A stretch of 7,577 bases of DNA. It comes from Prevotellaceae bacterium (GTDB taxonomy: Bacteria; Bacteroidota; Bacteroidia; Bacteroidales; UBA932). Positions 1-6,265 of the stretch are shown one piece after another. The notes beneath the pieces are model-generated. The model did no database searches. It saw nothing but the letters and a program-made list of their open reading frames with translations, and had not been told where the DNA came from. The stretch lies in the NCBI GenBank assembly GCA_031278135.1, contig JAITKY010000297.1:1-7577 (forward strand). Direction: 5' to 3'. Position numbers and translations under genes: made by a program. How positions within the stretch are numbered: the first letter of the stretch is position 1; every line of letters starts with the position of its first letter.

Positions 1-18
1 TATTTAAATTATTACGAG

Positions 19-56
19 AATTTTATAGACTACCTAATTAGGTAGCCTATAAAATT
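19..56. repeat. 38-bp near-perfect palindrome, possible bidirectional terminator
   Basis: Two 19-nt arms centred between 37 and 38 pair with a single mismatch (A29 opposite C46). The core CTACCTAATTAGGTAG is a perfect 16-bp palindrome, flanked outward by CTATAAAATT and its complement. As RNA it would fold into a long hairpin with a tiny AATT loop, and the A/T-rich outer arms resemble those of bidirectional terminators. There is no clean U-run after the stem in either direction, so a protein-binding palindrome is also possible. The gene it would terminate from the left lies outside the window. Confidence 0.5.
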
Positions 57-200
57 TAACATGCTATTGTTTATCAAACTATTACAATCATAGACGGGAT
101 AAATATGGCGGAGTTAGGGTTTAAAAAATCGAAATATTGAGATTCTGGATAATACCAGCTGATTGTTCGCAATGTGGGTTAATTCTGATTAGAAATAGTT

Positions 201-343
201 TCAATAGGCAACGCCCAGTGAAACAAACATGCCCGCCGACAAGCCCTGAAAGGGCGTAATCCGTAAATAATCATTGATTCCGTCCTTCAGGGCTTTCCTT
301 TTGTACGAATCCTTTGTGTAGGGTGTTGCCGCTACGCTATTGA
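201..343. repeat. Nested inverted-repeat element, probable dispersed intergenic repeat
   Basis: Outer arms GGCAACGCCC (207-216) and GGGTGTTGCC (321-330) are complementary except for one G/T position. They extend outward as TCAATA (201-206) pairing with TATTGA (338-343) after a short interruption, GCTACGC. Inside them, AAGCCCTGAAAGG (241-253) pairs with CCTTCAGGGCTT (284-295) with a one-base bulge, and the right inner arm is followed by the T-rich stretch TTTCCTTTT. The phrases 'AAGCCCTGAAAGGGCG' and 'GCTACGCTATTGATTG' are, from memory, typical of dispersed non-coding repeats in Bacteroidota genomes. No search was run, so that family link is an inference. The pairing itself is visible directly. 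No transposase frame is present. Confidence 0.5.
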
Positions 344-466
344 TTGACGAGCTATCAGCCCTTTTTTGCTTTCCGCAACTGCAATGTTTCCGGAATAATA
401 AAGTCGTTTGTCTATCTAATAGAGAGGGTTAGCGTTATTCTCGAACTGCACTGTGCTTGTTCGGGG

Positions 467-538
467 TTATTGACTACGTCGAACTAAAGTTTCAAATTTC
501 ACATCTTCGGCATTATCTGCTACCCTATAATGTACCAT
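467..538 (-). CDS. Possible small ORF, 23 codons, unknown function
   Basis: Read on the minus strand, an ATG at 538-536 opens a frame beginning MVHYRVADNAEDVKF, continuing through a basic LVRR stretch and ending at TAA (469-467). The composition is mixed and polar, more protein-like than most random frames in this region. A TATATTTG match to the Bacteroides -7 consensus lies at 549-542, only 3 bases before the ATG, so any transcript from it would be nearly leaderless. I do not recognise a family and see no Shine-Dalgarno site. It may instead be a degraded part of the neighbouring repeat element or chance. Confidence 0.2.
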   Translation of the reverse strand: MVHYRVADNAEDVKFETLVRRSQ

Positions 539-594
539 GTTCAAATATAACAAGTTTTTTTTAACCTGTTAAGCCTCATAACAATACTTATTCC

Positions 595-1824
595 TTATTC
601 AATCTCAATCTCTGCAAGAATTTTTTTCGTTGTTCCGGAATTACGTTCGACATAGTTGGCACAGATTTTTCCCTGTCGTTTTCTTTCCTGATTATCGTCA
701 TTAAACCAGAGAGTTAACAGAGCGTACAATTCGTTGGCGTTGTTGATTGGCGTTGCTCCGCCGGCGGCGATCAGTTCTTTTGCTTCCTCGAATTTGTCGT
801 ATTTTGGACCGAAAGTTACTGGAATTCCATACACGGCAGCTTCGAGCGTGTTGTGTATTCCGTTATCGAAACCACAACCGATGTAGGCGGCGTCGGCATA
901 GCGATATATTGACGACAGGATACCGATTGTATCAACAATTAACACATTGGCATCTTCGGGATTTTCTTCGCCAGCGTGAGTATATCGCAACGTTTTACAA
1001 AACGAAAAAATCTGTTCCGCCGATTCGATACGGTCGGGATTGATTTCGTGTGGCACAAGTATCAATTTAATATCAGGTATTTGCTGGATTGCTTCGGCAA
1101 TTATTACCTCGTCTTTTTGCCAGGAACTGCCAGCTATCAGCACTTTCTGCGACGACTGTATAAATCGTTCCACGACAGGGAAATCGACGTTTTTGGAAGC
1201 GATTTTACAAACGCGGTCAAAACGGGTGTCGCCTGTGACCGTAACGTTTGTTATTCCCACAGTGGCAAGCAATTGCTTCGACTGTTCGGTCTGGACAAAC
1301 AGTCGGGTAAAATATTGCAGAGGACTTAACCATTTCAGCGCCGGCTTGAAAAAATACTGTTGCGGACGGAAAGTTGCGGAAACAAGATAGCAGGGTATGT
1401 TTCTCTTTTTTAATTGAATAAGATAGTTTTTCCAGTAATCGTATTTTACCCAGAACACAATCGAAGGATTTGCTGCGTCCAGAAATTTTTTCGCATTCCA
1501 ACGGGTATCCCATGGGATGTATGCGATTATATCCGCTTTGCCGTAGTTTTGGCTTGGTATGAATCCCGAAGGAGAAAAAAACGTAACCATCGATTTGTAT
1601 TCAGGATGCTGTTTCAGAAACGCTTCGAGCAAAGGCTTTCCCTGTTCAAATTCACCGAGCGAAGCGCAATGCATCCACAATAACGGCGTTGTGTCGTTTC
1701 GACGTTTATTTCTGATTATGTTGATATTGCCGCACTGTCCTTTGAGCCATTTCCGTATTCTGTGGCTAAACGGATATGTCAAGCAGGCAATCAGATACGC
1801 AAAATAAGTAAATACATTGTACAA
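595..1824 (-). CDS. waaA: 3-deoxy-D-manno-octulosonic acid (Kdo) transferase
   Basis: The 409-residue product is a family GT30 Kdo transferase (KdtA/WaaA), which moves Kdo from CMP-Kdo onto the lipid A precursor at the cytoplasmic face of the inner membrane. A hydrophobic N-terminal anchor occupies about residues 2-20. The N-terminal glycosyltransferase domain carries MHCASLGEFEQG at 51-62, where E58 fits the family's catalytic glutamate. The motif GDTRFDRV is at 198-205, and the C-terminal nucleotide-sugar domain includes AGSSW (231-235) and GIHNTLEAA (322-330). Length is normal for the family. The start is taken as TTG, because the MYNVFTYFAYLI N-terminus matches the usual membrane anchor and the next in-frame Met (51) lies inside the first catalytic motif. 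It begins 4 bp after lepA stops, with a GGGGGA ribosome site inside the end of lepA, so co-transcription and translational coupling are likely. How many Kdo residues it adds cannot be told. Confidence 0.95.
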   Translation of the reverse strand: MYNVFTYFAYLIACLTYPFSHRIRKWLKGQCGNINIIRNKRRNDTTPLLWMHCASLGEFEQGKPLLEAFLKQHPEYKSMVTFFSPSGFIPSQNYGKADIIAYIPWDTRWNAKKFLDAANPSIVFWVKYDYWKNYLIQLKKRNIPCYLVSATFRPQQYFFKPALKWLSPLQYFTRLFVQTEQSKQLLATVGITNVTVTGDTRFDRVCKIASKNVDFPVVERFIQSSQKVLIAGSSWQKDEVIIAEAIQQIPDIKLILVPHEINPDRIESAEQIFSFCKTLRYTHAGEENPEDANVLIVDTIGILSSIYRYADAAYIGCGFDNGIHNTLEAAVYGIPVTFGPKYDKFEEAKELIAAGGATPINNANELYALLTLWFNDDNQERKRQGKICANYVERNSGTTKKILAEIEIE

Positions 1825-1828
1825 TAGA

Positions 1829-3619
1829 TTAATCCCCCATCTTTAGCACGGCAAGAAAGGCTTCCTGCGGAACTTCCACATTTCCAACCTGTCGCATACG
1901 TTTTTTACCCTTTTTCTGTTTTTCCAGCAATTTTCGTTTACGGGTGATATCACCGCCGTAACATTTTGCCAGCACATCTTTACGCAAGGCTTTAACCGTT
2001 TCACGTGCAATGATTTTAGCGCCTATTGCCGCCTGTATTTTTATTTCGAACTGTTGACGCGGGATAAGGTCTTTCAACTTTTCGCACATTTTACGTCCGA
2101 AGTCATACGAATGTTCTCTGTGTATGAGACTTGAGAGCGCATCTACCGGCTCGCCGTTCAACAGTATATCCAACTTGACCAGGTCGGCGGTATGATATTC
2201 CCCGACTGTATAATCAAAAGAAGCGTAACCTCGCGAAATGCTTTTGAGTTTGTCGTAAAAGTCGAAAACTATCTCGGACAGAGGCATATCGTAAGTCAAT
2301 TCGACACGACCGGTCGTGATAAAATGCTGACTTTTTAGAATGCCGCGCTTGTCGAGACAGAGTTTCATGACCGTACCGAGATATTCGGTTTTCGTGATGA
2401 CCTGAGCGTTGATATACGGCTCTTCCACTTTTTCGATGACGTTCGGCGACGGAAGTCCCGAAGGATTGTGAACGACAACGATGTCGCCTTTAGTCGTCGT
2501 AACGTTGAACGACACGTTTGGAACGGTGGTTATAACGTCCATATCGAATTCACGGTAAAGCCGTTCCTGAACAATCTCCATGTGTAGCAGTCCGAGGAAA
2601 CCACAACGGAATCCGAAACCCAACGCCAGCGACGACTCCGGTTCAAAAGTCAGCGAAGCATCGTTGAGTTGCAGTTTTTCCAGCGACGCCCTCAGATCCT
2701 CGTATTCGTCTGTACTTGTCGGATAAAGACCTGCAAAGACCATTGGTTTAACGTCTTCGAATCCCGAAATCGCCGTTTCACAAGGATTATCGACATGCGT
2801 GATTGTGTCGCCGACCTTGACTTCCGACGCTGTTTTGATTCCGGAAATAATGTATCCTACGTCTCCAGCTTTGATTTCTTTTCTGGGAATCAAGTCGAGT
2901 TTCAATGTCCCGATTTCATCGGCTTCGTATTCTTTGCCTGTAGCGAAAAATTTGACTTTGTCGCCTGCCCGCAAAGTCCCGTTTATCACTTTAAAATAAG
3001 CGATTATCCCTCTGAACGAGTTGAATACCGAATCGAAAATCAACGCTTGCAATGGGTAATTTTCGTCGCCTTCGGGAGCGGGGATTTTTTCGACGATAGT
3101 TTGCAGTATTTCGTCCACTCCTTCGCCGGTTTTTGCGCTTGCGGGTATGATGTCTTCATGTTTACAGCCAAGTAAATCAACAATCTGGTCTTTTACTTCC
3201 TCGACCATTGCCGCTTCCATGTCGATTTTGTTCAACACGGGAATGATTTCGAGGTTATGTTCGAGAGCGAGATACAGGTTCGATATTGTCTGTGCCTGTA
3301 TTCCCTGTGTTGCGTCCACCACGAGCAAAGCACCTTCGCATGAAGCGATTGCCCTCGAAACTTCATACGAAAAATCGACATGTCCCGGAGTATCAATCAG
3401 GTTCAAAATATATTTTTCTTTATCCTGAAGATATTCCATTTGTATAGCATGACTTTTGATTGTGATTCCTTTTTCGCGCTCCAAATCCATATCGTCGAGC
3501 ACTTGGTCGTGAAAATCTCTTTCGTTCAACGTTTGCGTTGCCTGAAGCAAACGGTCGGCTAAAGTACTCTTTCCATGGTCGATATGAGCAATTATACAAA
3601 AATTCCTTATATTTTTCAT
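1829..3619 (-). CDS. lepA: Elongation factor 4 (LepA), ribosome back-translocating GTPase
   Basis: This is a full-length 596-residue LepA/EF-4, a translational GTPase that binds the ribosome and is associated with back-translocation and efficient initiation or 30S assembly. The GTPase motifs are all present: G1 AHIDHGKST (11-19), the switch I region [10 protein letters not shown] (47-56), G3 DTPGH (76-80), G4 NKID (130-133) and G5 SAK (161-163). EF-G-like beta-barrel and alpha/beta domains follow, including the [14 protein letters not shown] segment. The LepA-specific C-terminal domain ends with the basic [23 protein letters not shown] stretch, read here as two adjoining pieces, then [12 protein letters not shown]. 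The ATG start places the usual N-terminus directly before G1. It is the first gene of a probable two-gene unit with waaA. A Bacteroides-type -7 element lies about 50 bp upstream. No anomaly was seen. Confidence 0.98.
   Translation of the reverse strand: MKNIRNFCIIAHIDHGKSTLADRLLQATQTLNERDFHDQVLDDMDLEREKGITIKSHAIQMEYLQDKEKYILNLIDTPGHVDFSYEVSRAIASCEGALLVVDATQGIQAQTISNLYLALEHNLEIIPVLNKIDMEAAMVEEVKDQIVDLLGCKHEDIIPASAKTGEGVDEILQTIVEKIPAPEGDENYPLQALIFDSVFNSFRGIIAYFKVINGTLRAGDKVKFFATGKEYEADEIGTLKLDLIPRKEIKAGDVGYIISGIKTASEVKVGDTITHVDNPCETAISGFEDVKPMVFAGLYPTSTDEYEDLRASLEKLQLNDASLTFEPESSLALGFGFRCGFLGLLHMEIVQERLYREFDMDVITTVPNVSFNVTTTKGDIVVVHNPSGLPSPNVIEKVEEPYINAQVITKTEYLGTVMKLCLDKRGILKSQHFITTGRVELTYDMPLSEIVFDFYDKLKSISRGYASFDYTVGEYHTADLVKLDILLNGEPVDALSSLIHREHSYDFGRKMCEKLKDLIPRQQFEIKIQAAIGAKIIARETVKALRKDVLAKCYGGDITRKRKLLEKQKKGKKRMRQVGNVEVPQEAFLAVLKMGD
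1833..1838 (-). promoter_or_regulatory. Putative ribosome binding site for waaA inside the lepA 3' end
   Basis: GGGGGA on the minus strand lies 8 bases before the waaA TTG codon and overlaps the final Met-Gly-Asp codons of lepA. It is the clearest Shine-Dalgarno-like site in the window. It supports the TTG start and suggests that ribosomes finishing lepA help start waaA. Confidence 0.5.
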
Positions 3620-3667
3620 TCTCTTATATACAGGACTTTATCTGTTTTTATCCTTAAAATCCGGCTG

Positions 3668-3675
3668 CAAAGGTA
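3668..3675 (-). promoter_or_regulatory. Putative lepA-waaA promoter, Bacteroides-type -7 element
   Basis: The minus strand reads TACCTTTG, an exact match to TAnnTTTG, the -7 consensus of the primary sigma factor in Bacteroides. Transcription would begin near 3662, giving a leader of about 40 nt before the lepA ATG. No clear TTTG -33 box is visible; only T-rich sequence lies at the expected distance. The assignment rests on the -7 match and its position. Confidence 0.55.
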
Positions 3676-3802
3676 ATGAAAAATTGAGAATTGAAAATCG
3701 AAAACCATTCGGACAACGAAAGATTACGAGTTTTTACCTTATACCTTTTTTTTCCTGAATAGTGTGATCTTCATTCAAAACAACAACAACAGCATTAATA
3801 AA

Positions 3803-3917
3803 GACATCGTAGCAAGTTTGCTATTGACATCGTAGCAAGCTTGCTATTGACATCGTAGCAAGCTTACTATTGACATCGTAGCAAGCTTGCTATTGACATC
3901 GTAGCAAGTTTGCTATT
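3803..3917. repeat. Five tandem 23-bp repeats, each with a 14-bp palindromic core
   Basis: Five uninterrupted 23-bp units start at 3803, 3826, 3849, 3872 and 3895. Each is GACATCG, then a 14-bp core, then TT. The consensus core TAGCAAGCTTGCTA is a perfect palindrome; the cores lie at 3810-3823, 3833-3846, 3856-3869, 3879-3892 and 3902-3915. Units 2 and 4 are identical with the perfect core. Units 1 and 5 are identical with C to T at the centre. Unit 3 has a single G to A in the right half. There are no spacers, so it is not a CRISPR array. The 23-bp period is not a multiple of three and no frame runs through it, so it is not coding. Candidate roles are an operator array for a dimeric DNA-binding protein, a string of RNA hairpins, or a slippage-prone intergenic repeat. 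Confidence 0.95.
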
Positions 3918-3990
3918 GATACGATCGATAGCAAGCCGACTATTGATGACTTCTTGCTACCTGTGTTATAGCAACATTGCTACCGATGTC
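3918..3990. repeat. Degenerate and inverted copies beside the tandem array
   Basis: Segment 3918-3944 continues the array as a diverged sixth unit. It keeps ATCG, TAGCAAG and CTATT but has extra bases near the start and CCGA in place of the core's right half. CTTGCTAC at 3953-3960 is a half-core. Segment 3967-3990 reads as the reverse complement of a unit with one added base: its core TAGCAACATTGCTA (3969-3982) keeps six-base arms and is followed by GATGTC, the complement of the unit's GACATC. These look like decayed members of the same repeat family, one in opposite orientation. Confidence 0.6.
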
Positions 3991-4117
3991 GCCGACAGTC
4001 GTCAGACAATATCTTAATCCCTTTTGTGTTCATTGTCTGTACAGATTGCTTCGGTACTTACAACTAAACTATAATATCACATAATCATGCCGAGTATAGT
4101 ATATATCCGATTAGTCG

Positions 4118-4147
4118 AAGAGCATAAAGTGAAATCTTTATGCTCTT
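4118..4147 (-). terminator. Hairpin downstream of pgk, probable transcription terminator
   Basis: A perfect 12-bp stem, AAGAGCATAAAG (4118-4129) with its complement at 4136-4147, encloses a 6-nt loop TGAAAT. It begins 20 bp past the pgk stop codon, where an end-of-transcript signal is expected. In the pgk direction the stem is followed by CGACTAAT rather than a U-tract, so it may act as a 3'-end stabiliser or a weak terminator instead of a classic intrinsic terminator. The plus-strand side (TTTATAT) is slightly more T-rich. Confidence 0.55.
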
Positions 4148-4167
4148 TATATGCTAAAATTAACAGA

Positions 4168-5433
4168 CTATTCTTTTATTGCTTTCACTCCAGGAAGTTC
4201 TACTTTTTCCATATATTCAAGTAAAGCGCCACCTCCGGTCGAAACATAACTGACTTTATCCGCCAGATTGAATTTGTTGATTGCGGCAACGGAATCGCCG
4301 CCTCCAACTAAGGAATACGCTCCGCTGGATGTCGCATCGGCAACAATTTTGGCAATATTCAATGTTCCGTTAGCGAATGTATCGACCTCAAAAACACCTA
4401 CAGGACCGTTCCACAGAATGGTTTTTGATTCCAGAATAATCTTTCTCCATCTTTCGATACTCGCAGGACCAGCATCAAGACCCTGCGCATCGTCGGAAAT
4501 GTTGTGAATGTCGGATATTTTTGTTTCCACATTGCCGTTACCTTTGAAAACTTCTTCGAATTGTATAGTAGTAACCACATCGACAGGCAAATATACTTTT
4601 ACATTTTTGGCTTCGGCTTCTTCAAGAATATTTTTTGCCAATTCGACGTCTTCGCAAATCGACAACCCAATGTTTCCGCCGAGGGCTTTGATGAAAGTAA
4701 AACTCATTCCTCCGCCAAGAATTAGATTGTCAACTTTGTCTAACAGTCGTTTGATGATTGTGATTTTTGAAGAAACTTTAGATCCGCCGAGAATAGCGGT
4801 AAATGGTCGTTCGGGGGCATCCAGCACTTTATCGATTGCCTTTAATTCGTTCTCCATTATGTAGCCGAACATTTTGTCGTTCGGGAAGTTGGCTGCAATA
4901 AGGGCTGTCGAAGCATGCGCTCTGTGAGCGGTTCCGAATGCGTCGTTCACATAACAATCGGCTAAACTTGCCAATTTATTGACAAAGTCTTTTTGCTTAA
5001 CTTTCAACTCTTTCTTAGCGGCGTCTTTTTCTTCTTGAGTAGCCGTATCGGCTAAACGCGGTTTTCCTTCTTCTTCTGCATAAAAACGCAGGTTTTCCAA
5101 AAGCAGGAAATCGCCGGGTTTAAGGTTTTTCGACAATTCAACTGCCTCATCGCCAATACAGTCGGGAGCAAAAATAACTTTTTTACCGATTAATTTTTCC
5201 AATACCGGAATGATATGCTTCAATGAATACTTTTCTGCTACTCCTTTAGGACGTCCCAGATGTGTCATCGCTATTATCGCACCGCCGCCTGCAAAAATTT
5301 TGTTAATAGTAGGGATGGCTACCCTTATGCGGGTGTCGTCAGTTACTTCGAATTTTTCATTCAAAGGTACATTGAAATCGAAGCGGACAATCGCACGCTT
5401 CCTGTGAAAATCATAATTATCAATAGATTGCAT
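4168..5433 (-). CDS. pgk: Phosphoglycerate kinase
   Basis: The 421-residue product is a complete phosphoglycerate kinase, the cytoplasmic glycolytic enzyme that moves a phosphate between 1,3-bisphosphoglycerate and ADP to give 3-phosphoglycerate and ATP. The N-terminal substrate domain shows RFDFNVP (17-23), the substrate-binding arginines around TRIR (34-37), and THLGRPKG (57-64). The nucleotide domain has GGSKVSSK (216-223), with K219 in the conserved lysine position, then WNGPVGVFE (341-349) and GGGDS (377-381). A charged, lysine-rich segment at about 124-147 lengthens the N-domain and is, from memory, a common feature of Bacteroidota homologues. The ATG start places the usual short leader before RFDFNVP. 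It stands alone, 83 bp after the lipoprotein gene in the same direction, with its own -7 element. No defects were seen. Confidence 0.98.
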   Translation of the reverse strand: MQSIDNYDFHRKRAIVRFDFNVPLNEKFEVTDDTRIRVAIPTINKIFAGGGAIIAMTHLGRPKGVAEKYSLKHIIPVLEKLIGKKVIFAPDCIGDEAVELSKNLKPGDFLLLENLRFYAEEEGKPRLADTATQEEKDAAKKELKVKQKDFVNKLASLADCYVNDAFGTAHRAHASTALIAANFPNDKMFGYIMENELKAIDKVLDAPERPFTAILGGSKVSSKITIIKRLLDKVDNLILGGGMSFTFIKALGGNIGLSICEDVELAKNILEEAEAKNVKVYLPVDVVTTIQFEEVFKGNGNVETKISDIHNISDDAQGLDAGPASIERWRKIILESKTILWNGPVGVFEVDTFANGTLNIAKIVADATSSGAYSLVGGGDSVAAINKFNLADKVSYVSTGGGALLEYMEKVELPGVKAIKE

Positions 5434-5473
5434 AAACTATTATTTAAAAAAAAACATTATAATATATCCAATA

Positions 5474-5518
5474 AAAAATCGGGCAAAGATAATAAATTAA
5501 TCTTATTCCCTGATTTTT
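5474..5518 (-). terminator. Terminator-like hairpin at the end of the lipoprotein gene, overlapping the pgk promoter
   Basis: Read on the minus strand, AAAAATCAGGG (5518-5508) pairs with the later CCCGATTTTT (5483-5474), with one unpaired A; a weaker inner pairing AATAAGAT/ATCTTTG extends the stem. The 3' arm runs into TTTTTT then ATTGG. This is the A-tract, stem, U-tract layout of an intrinsic terminator, and the stop codon of the upstream gene lies within the first arm. The structure also contains the pgk -7 element on its 3' side. Confidence 0.5.
5484..5491 (-). promoter_or_regulatory. Putative pgk promoter, Bacteroides-type -7 element
   Basis: TATCTTTG on the minus strand matches TAnnTTTG. 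Transcription would start near 5478, about 45 nt before the pgk ATG. No convincing TTTG -33 box is visible at the expected distance. The element sits inside the terminator-like hairpin of the gene before it. Confidence 0.5.
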
Positions 5519-6104
5519 ATTTTAAATTTTTACTCAAAGTAATAAAACCGGTTGATATTTTTTGCCCTCCGACCATTACTGAAGGACGTATTCGTATTGC
5601 AACATTCGACGAGCCATCGCCTGTGCTAAGCAAATTGTTGATGAAACTCATTATGTTCTCTGTCGATTCACCCTTAAACATTTGCAACAAATCGGCCTGT
5701 ATAGTCAACGGAATGACTGTCTGCCCGCCACTGCCCGGAATCGAGACGGAATGGTCTAACGTCCCCGACAGCACGTTTGTCGAGTTCAAGTCGATTCCCC
5801 AGTCTAATCCTGCGATCTGGGCGGCTGTCGAATTGGGATTTGTTGCGTTTATATTTATGGTAAAACTCAAAGGCAAACTGCCCGAAAGTATTCCGGTTGT
5901 CAGTTTCAGCAATGATACCGCATTAAGATTGTTGATATTGGTCACATTGCTGATATTAATCCCTGCAACAGACGGATTACTGAATCCCGCAAACTCATAT
6001 TTGCAGTTTACAAACGATAATGCTCCGCTCAACACGTCGCAAGACATAAAAGTTGTTCCTATAAACAACAGAATAATGATAATCTTTAATCTCATAACTT
6101 TCAT
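5517..6104 (-). CDS. Putative LEA14/WHy-domain lipoprotein
   Basis: This encodes a 195-residue exported protein of unknown precise role. A lipoprotein-type signal spans residues 1-22: KVMRLK, then a hydrophobic run, then the loose lipobox F-M-S-C with C22 as the probable lipidated cysteine. The mature part, strongest at about 75-140, follows the late-embryogenesis-abundant type 2 (LEA14/WHy) pattern. It has alternating beta-strand hydrophobicity, an N-P-N turn at 89-91 (LSFTININATNPNS), a 'G-L-D-W-x-I-D-L' strand, and a proline-glycine turn before 'QTVIPLTI'. Such bacterial proteins are thought to sit in the envelope, often with a stress link, but no function is assigned here. M4 (6095) is an equally plausible start; neither has a good ribosome site. 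It diverges from the aldo/keto reductase gene and has its own -7 element. The family call is by pattern only. Confidence 0.7.
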   Translation of the reverse strand: MKVMRLKIIIILLFIGTTFMSCDVLSGALSFVNCKYEFAGFSNPSVAGINISNVTNINNLNAVSLLKLTTGILSGSLPLSFTININATNPNSTAAQIAGLDWGIDLNSTNVLSGTLDHSVSIPGSGGQTVIPLTIQADLLQMFKGESTENIMSFINNLLSTGDGSSNVAIRIRPSVMVGGQKISTGFITLSKNLK

Positions 6105-6160
6105 AATAACAAATATTTATTTAATTATATATTTCAACGCCATACAATACGGCGGTCGTG

Positions 6161-6168
6161 CAAAGGTA
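6161..6168 (-). promoter_or_regulatory. Putative promoter of the lipoprotein gene, -7 element
   Basis: TACCTTTG on the minus strand exactly matches TAnnTTTG. Transcription from near 6155 would leave a leader of about 50 nt. The upstream region is A/T-rich without a clear TTTG box. It lies back to back with the identical element of the divergent gene. Confidence 0.5.
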
Positions 6169-6225
6169 AATAAAAATAAATTAATGGATAAAAATAAATT
6201 TTAAATTTTAAATAAAAAAGATTAT

Positions 6226-6233
6226 TACCTTTG
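6226..6233 (+). promoter_or_regulatory. Putative promoter of the aldo/keto reductase gene, -7 element
   Basis: TACCTTTG on the plus strand exactly matches TAnnTTTG. Transcription from near 6239 gives a short leader of about 26 nt before the ATG at 6266. The -33 position falls in the A/T-rich TTTTAAATTTTAAAT stretch without an obvious TTTG. The 57 bp between the two divergent -7 boxes must carry both upstream promoter regions. Confidence 0.5.
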
Positions 6234-6265
6234 CATTATTATTATGACAAGTAAATTATAAAGTA

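Larger units (their letters stand above)
1..594. other. Gene-poor intergenic region downstream of waaA
   Basis: No reading frame of gene length with recognisable content is present on either strand in this 594-bp stretch. It contains a 38-bp palindrome at 19-56, a nested inverted-repeat element at 201-343, a small hairpin at 442-463 (CGAAC/GTTCG outer arms, GCA/TGC inner arms), a possible 23-codon ORF at 467-538 on the minus strand, and a weak inverted repeat at 549-556/563-570 enclosing part of a run of eight T. The last is the only candidate for a waaA 3' end signal, and it lacks a U-tract in the waaA direction. The rest shows nothing I can interpret. Confidence 0.6.
3620..4167. other. Long intergenic region between pgk and lepA
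   Basis: This 548-bp gap has no credible gene. Moving away from lepA it holds the lepA promoter box (3668-3675), an A/T-rich stretch with nothing recognised to about 3802, the tandem palindromic array (3803-3917), its degenerate and inverted relatives (3918-3990), and an 8-bp inverted repeat CAGACAAT/ATTGTCTG at 4003-4010/4032-4039. Overlapping the second arm is the 10-bp palindrome TCTGTACAGA (4036-4045). The pgk-proximal end carries a strong hairpin at 4118-4147. Because pgk and lepA read the same way, readthrough from pgk would transcribe the whole region. Confidence 0.7.

Noticed and set aside
442..463. tRNA fragment or small RNA suggested by GTTCG and a short hairpin
   Set aside because: There is no cloverleaf, anticodon arm or acceptor stem; it is only a 22-nt imperfect hairpin, probably part of the repeat-rich region.
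542..549. TATATTTG on the minus strand as a promoter for a gene to the left
   Set aside because: No gene start of normal size follows within the window, there is no -33 box, and such matches are expected by chance in A/T-rich DNA. It is mentioned only as context for the small ORF.
2669..3175. A 168-codon plus-strand open frame within lepA
   Set aside because: It lies wholly antisense to highly conserved lepA sequence and has a Cys/Phe-rich shadow composition with no domain pattern.
3824..3829. Repeated TTGACA resembling sigma-70 -35 boxes in the array
   Set aside because: It recurs only because the repeat unit recurs, there are no -10 partners, and the organism appears to use the TTTG/TAnnTTTG promoter type.
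3803..3917. CRISPR array
   Set aside because: The units abut directly, no variable spacers separate them, and no cas gene is in the window.
5260..6204. A 314-codon plus-strand open frame
   Set aside because: It runs antisense across the 5' part of pgk and the whole lipoprotein gene. Both minus-strand genes have clear motifs and promoters, and the plus-strand translation resembles no protein I recognise. It is a shadow frame.
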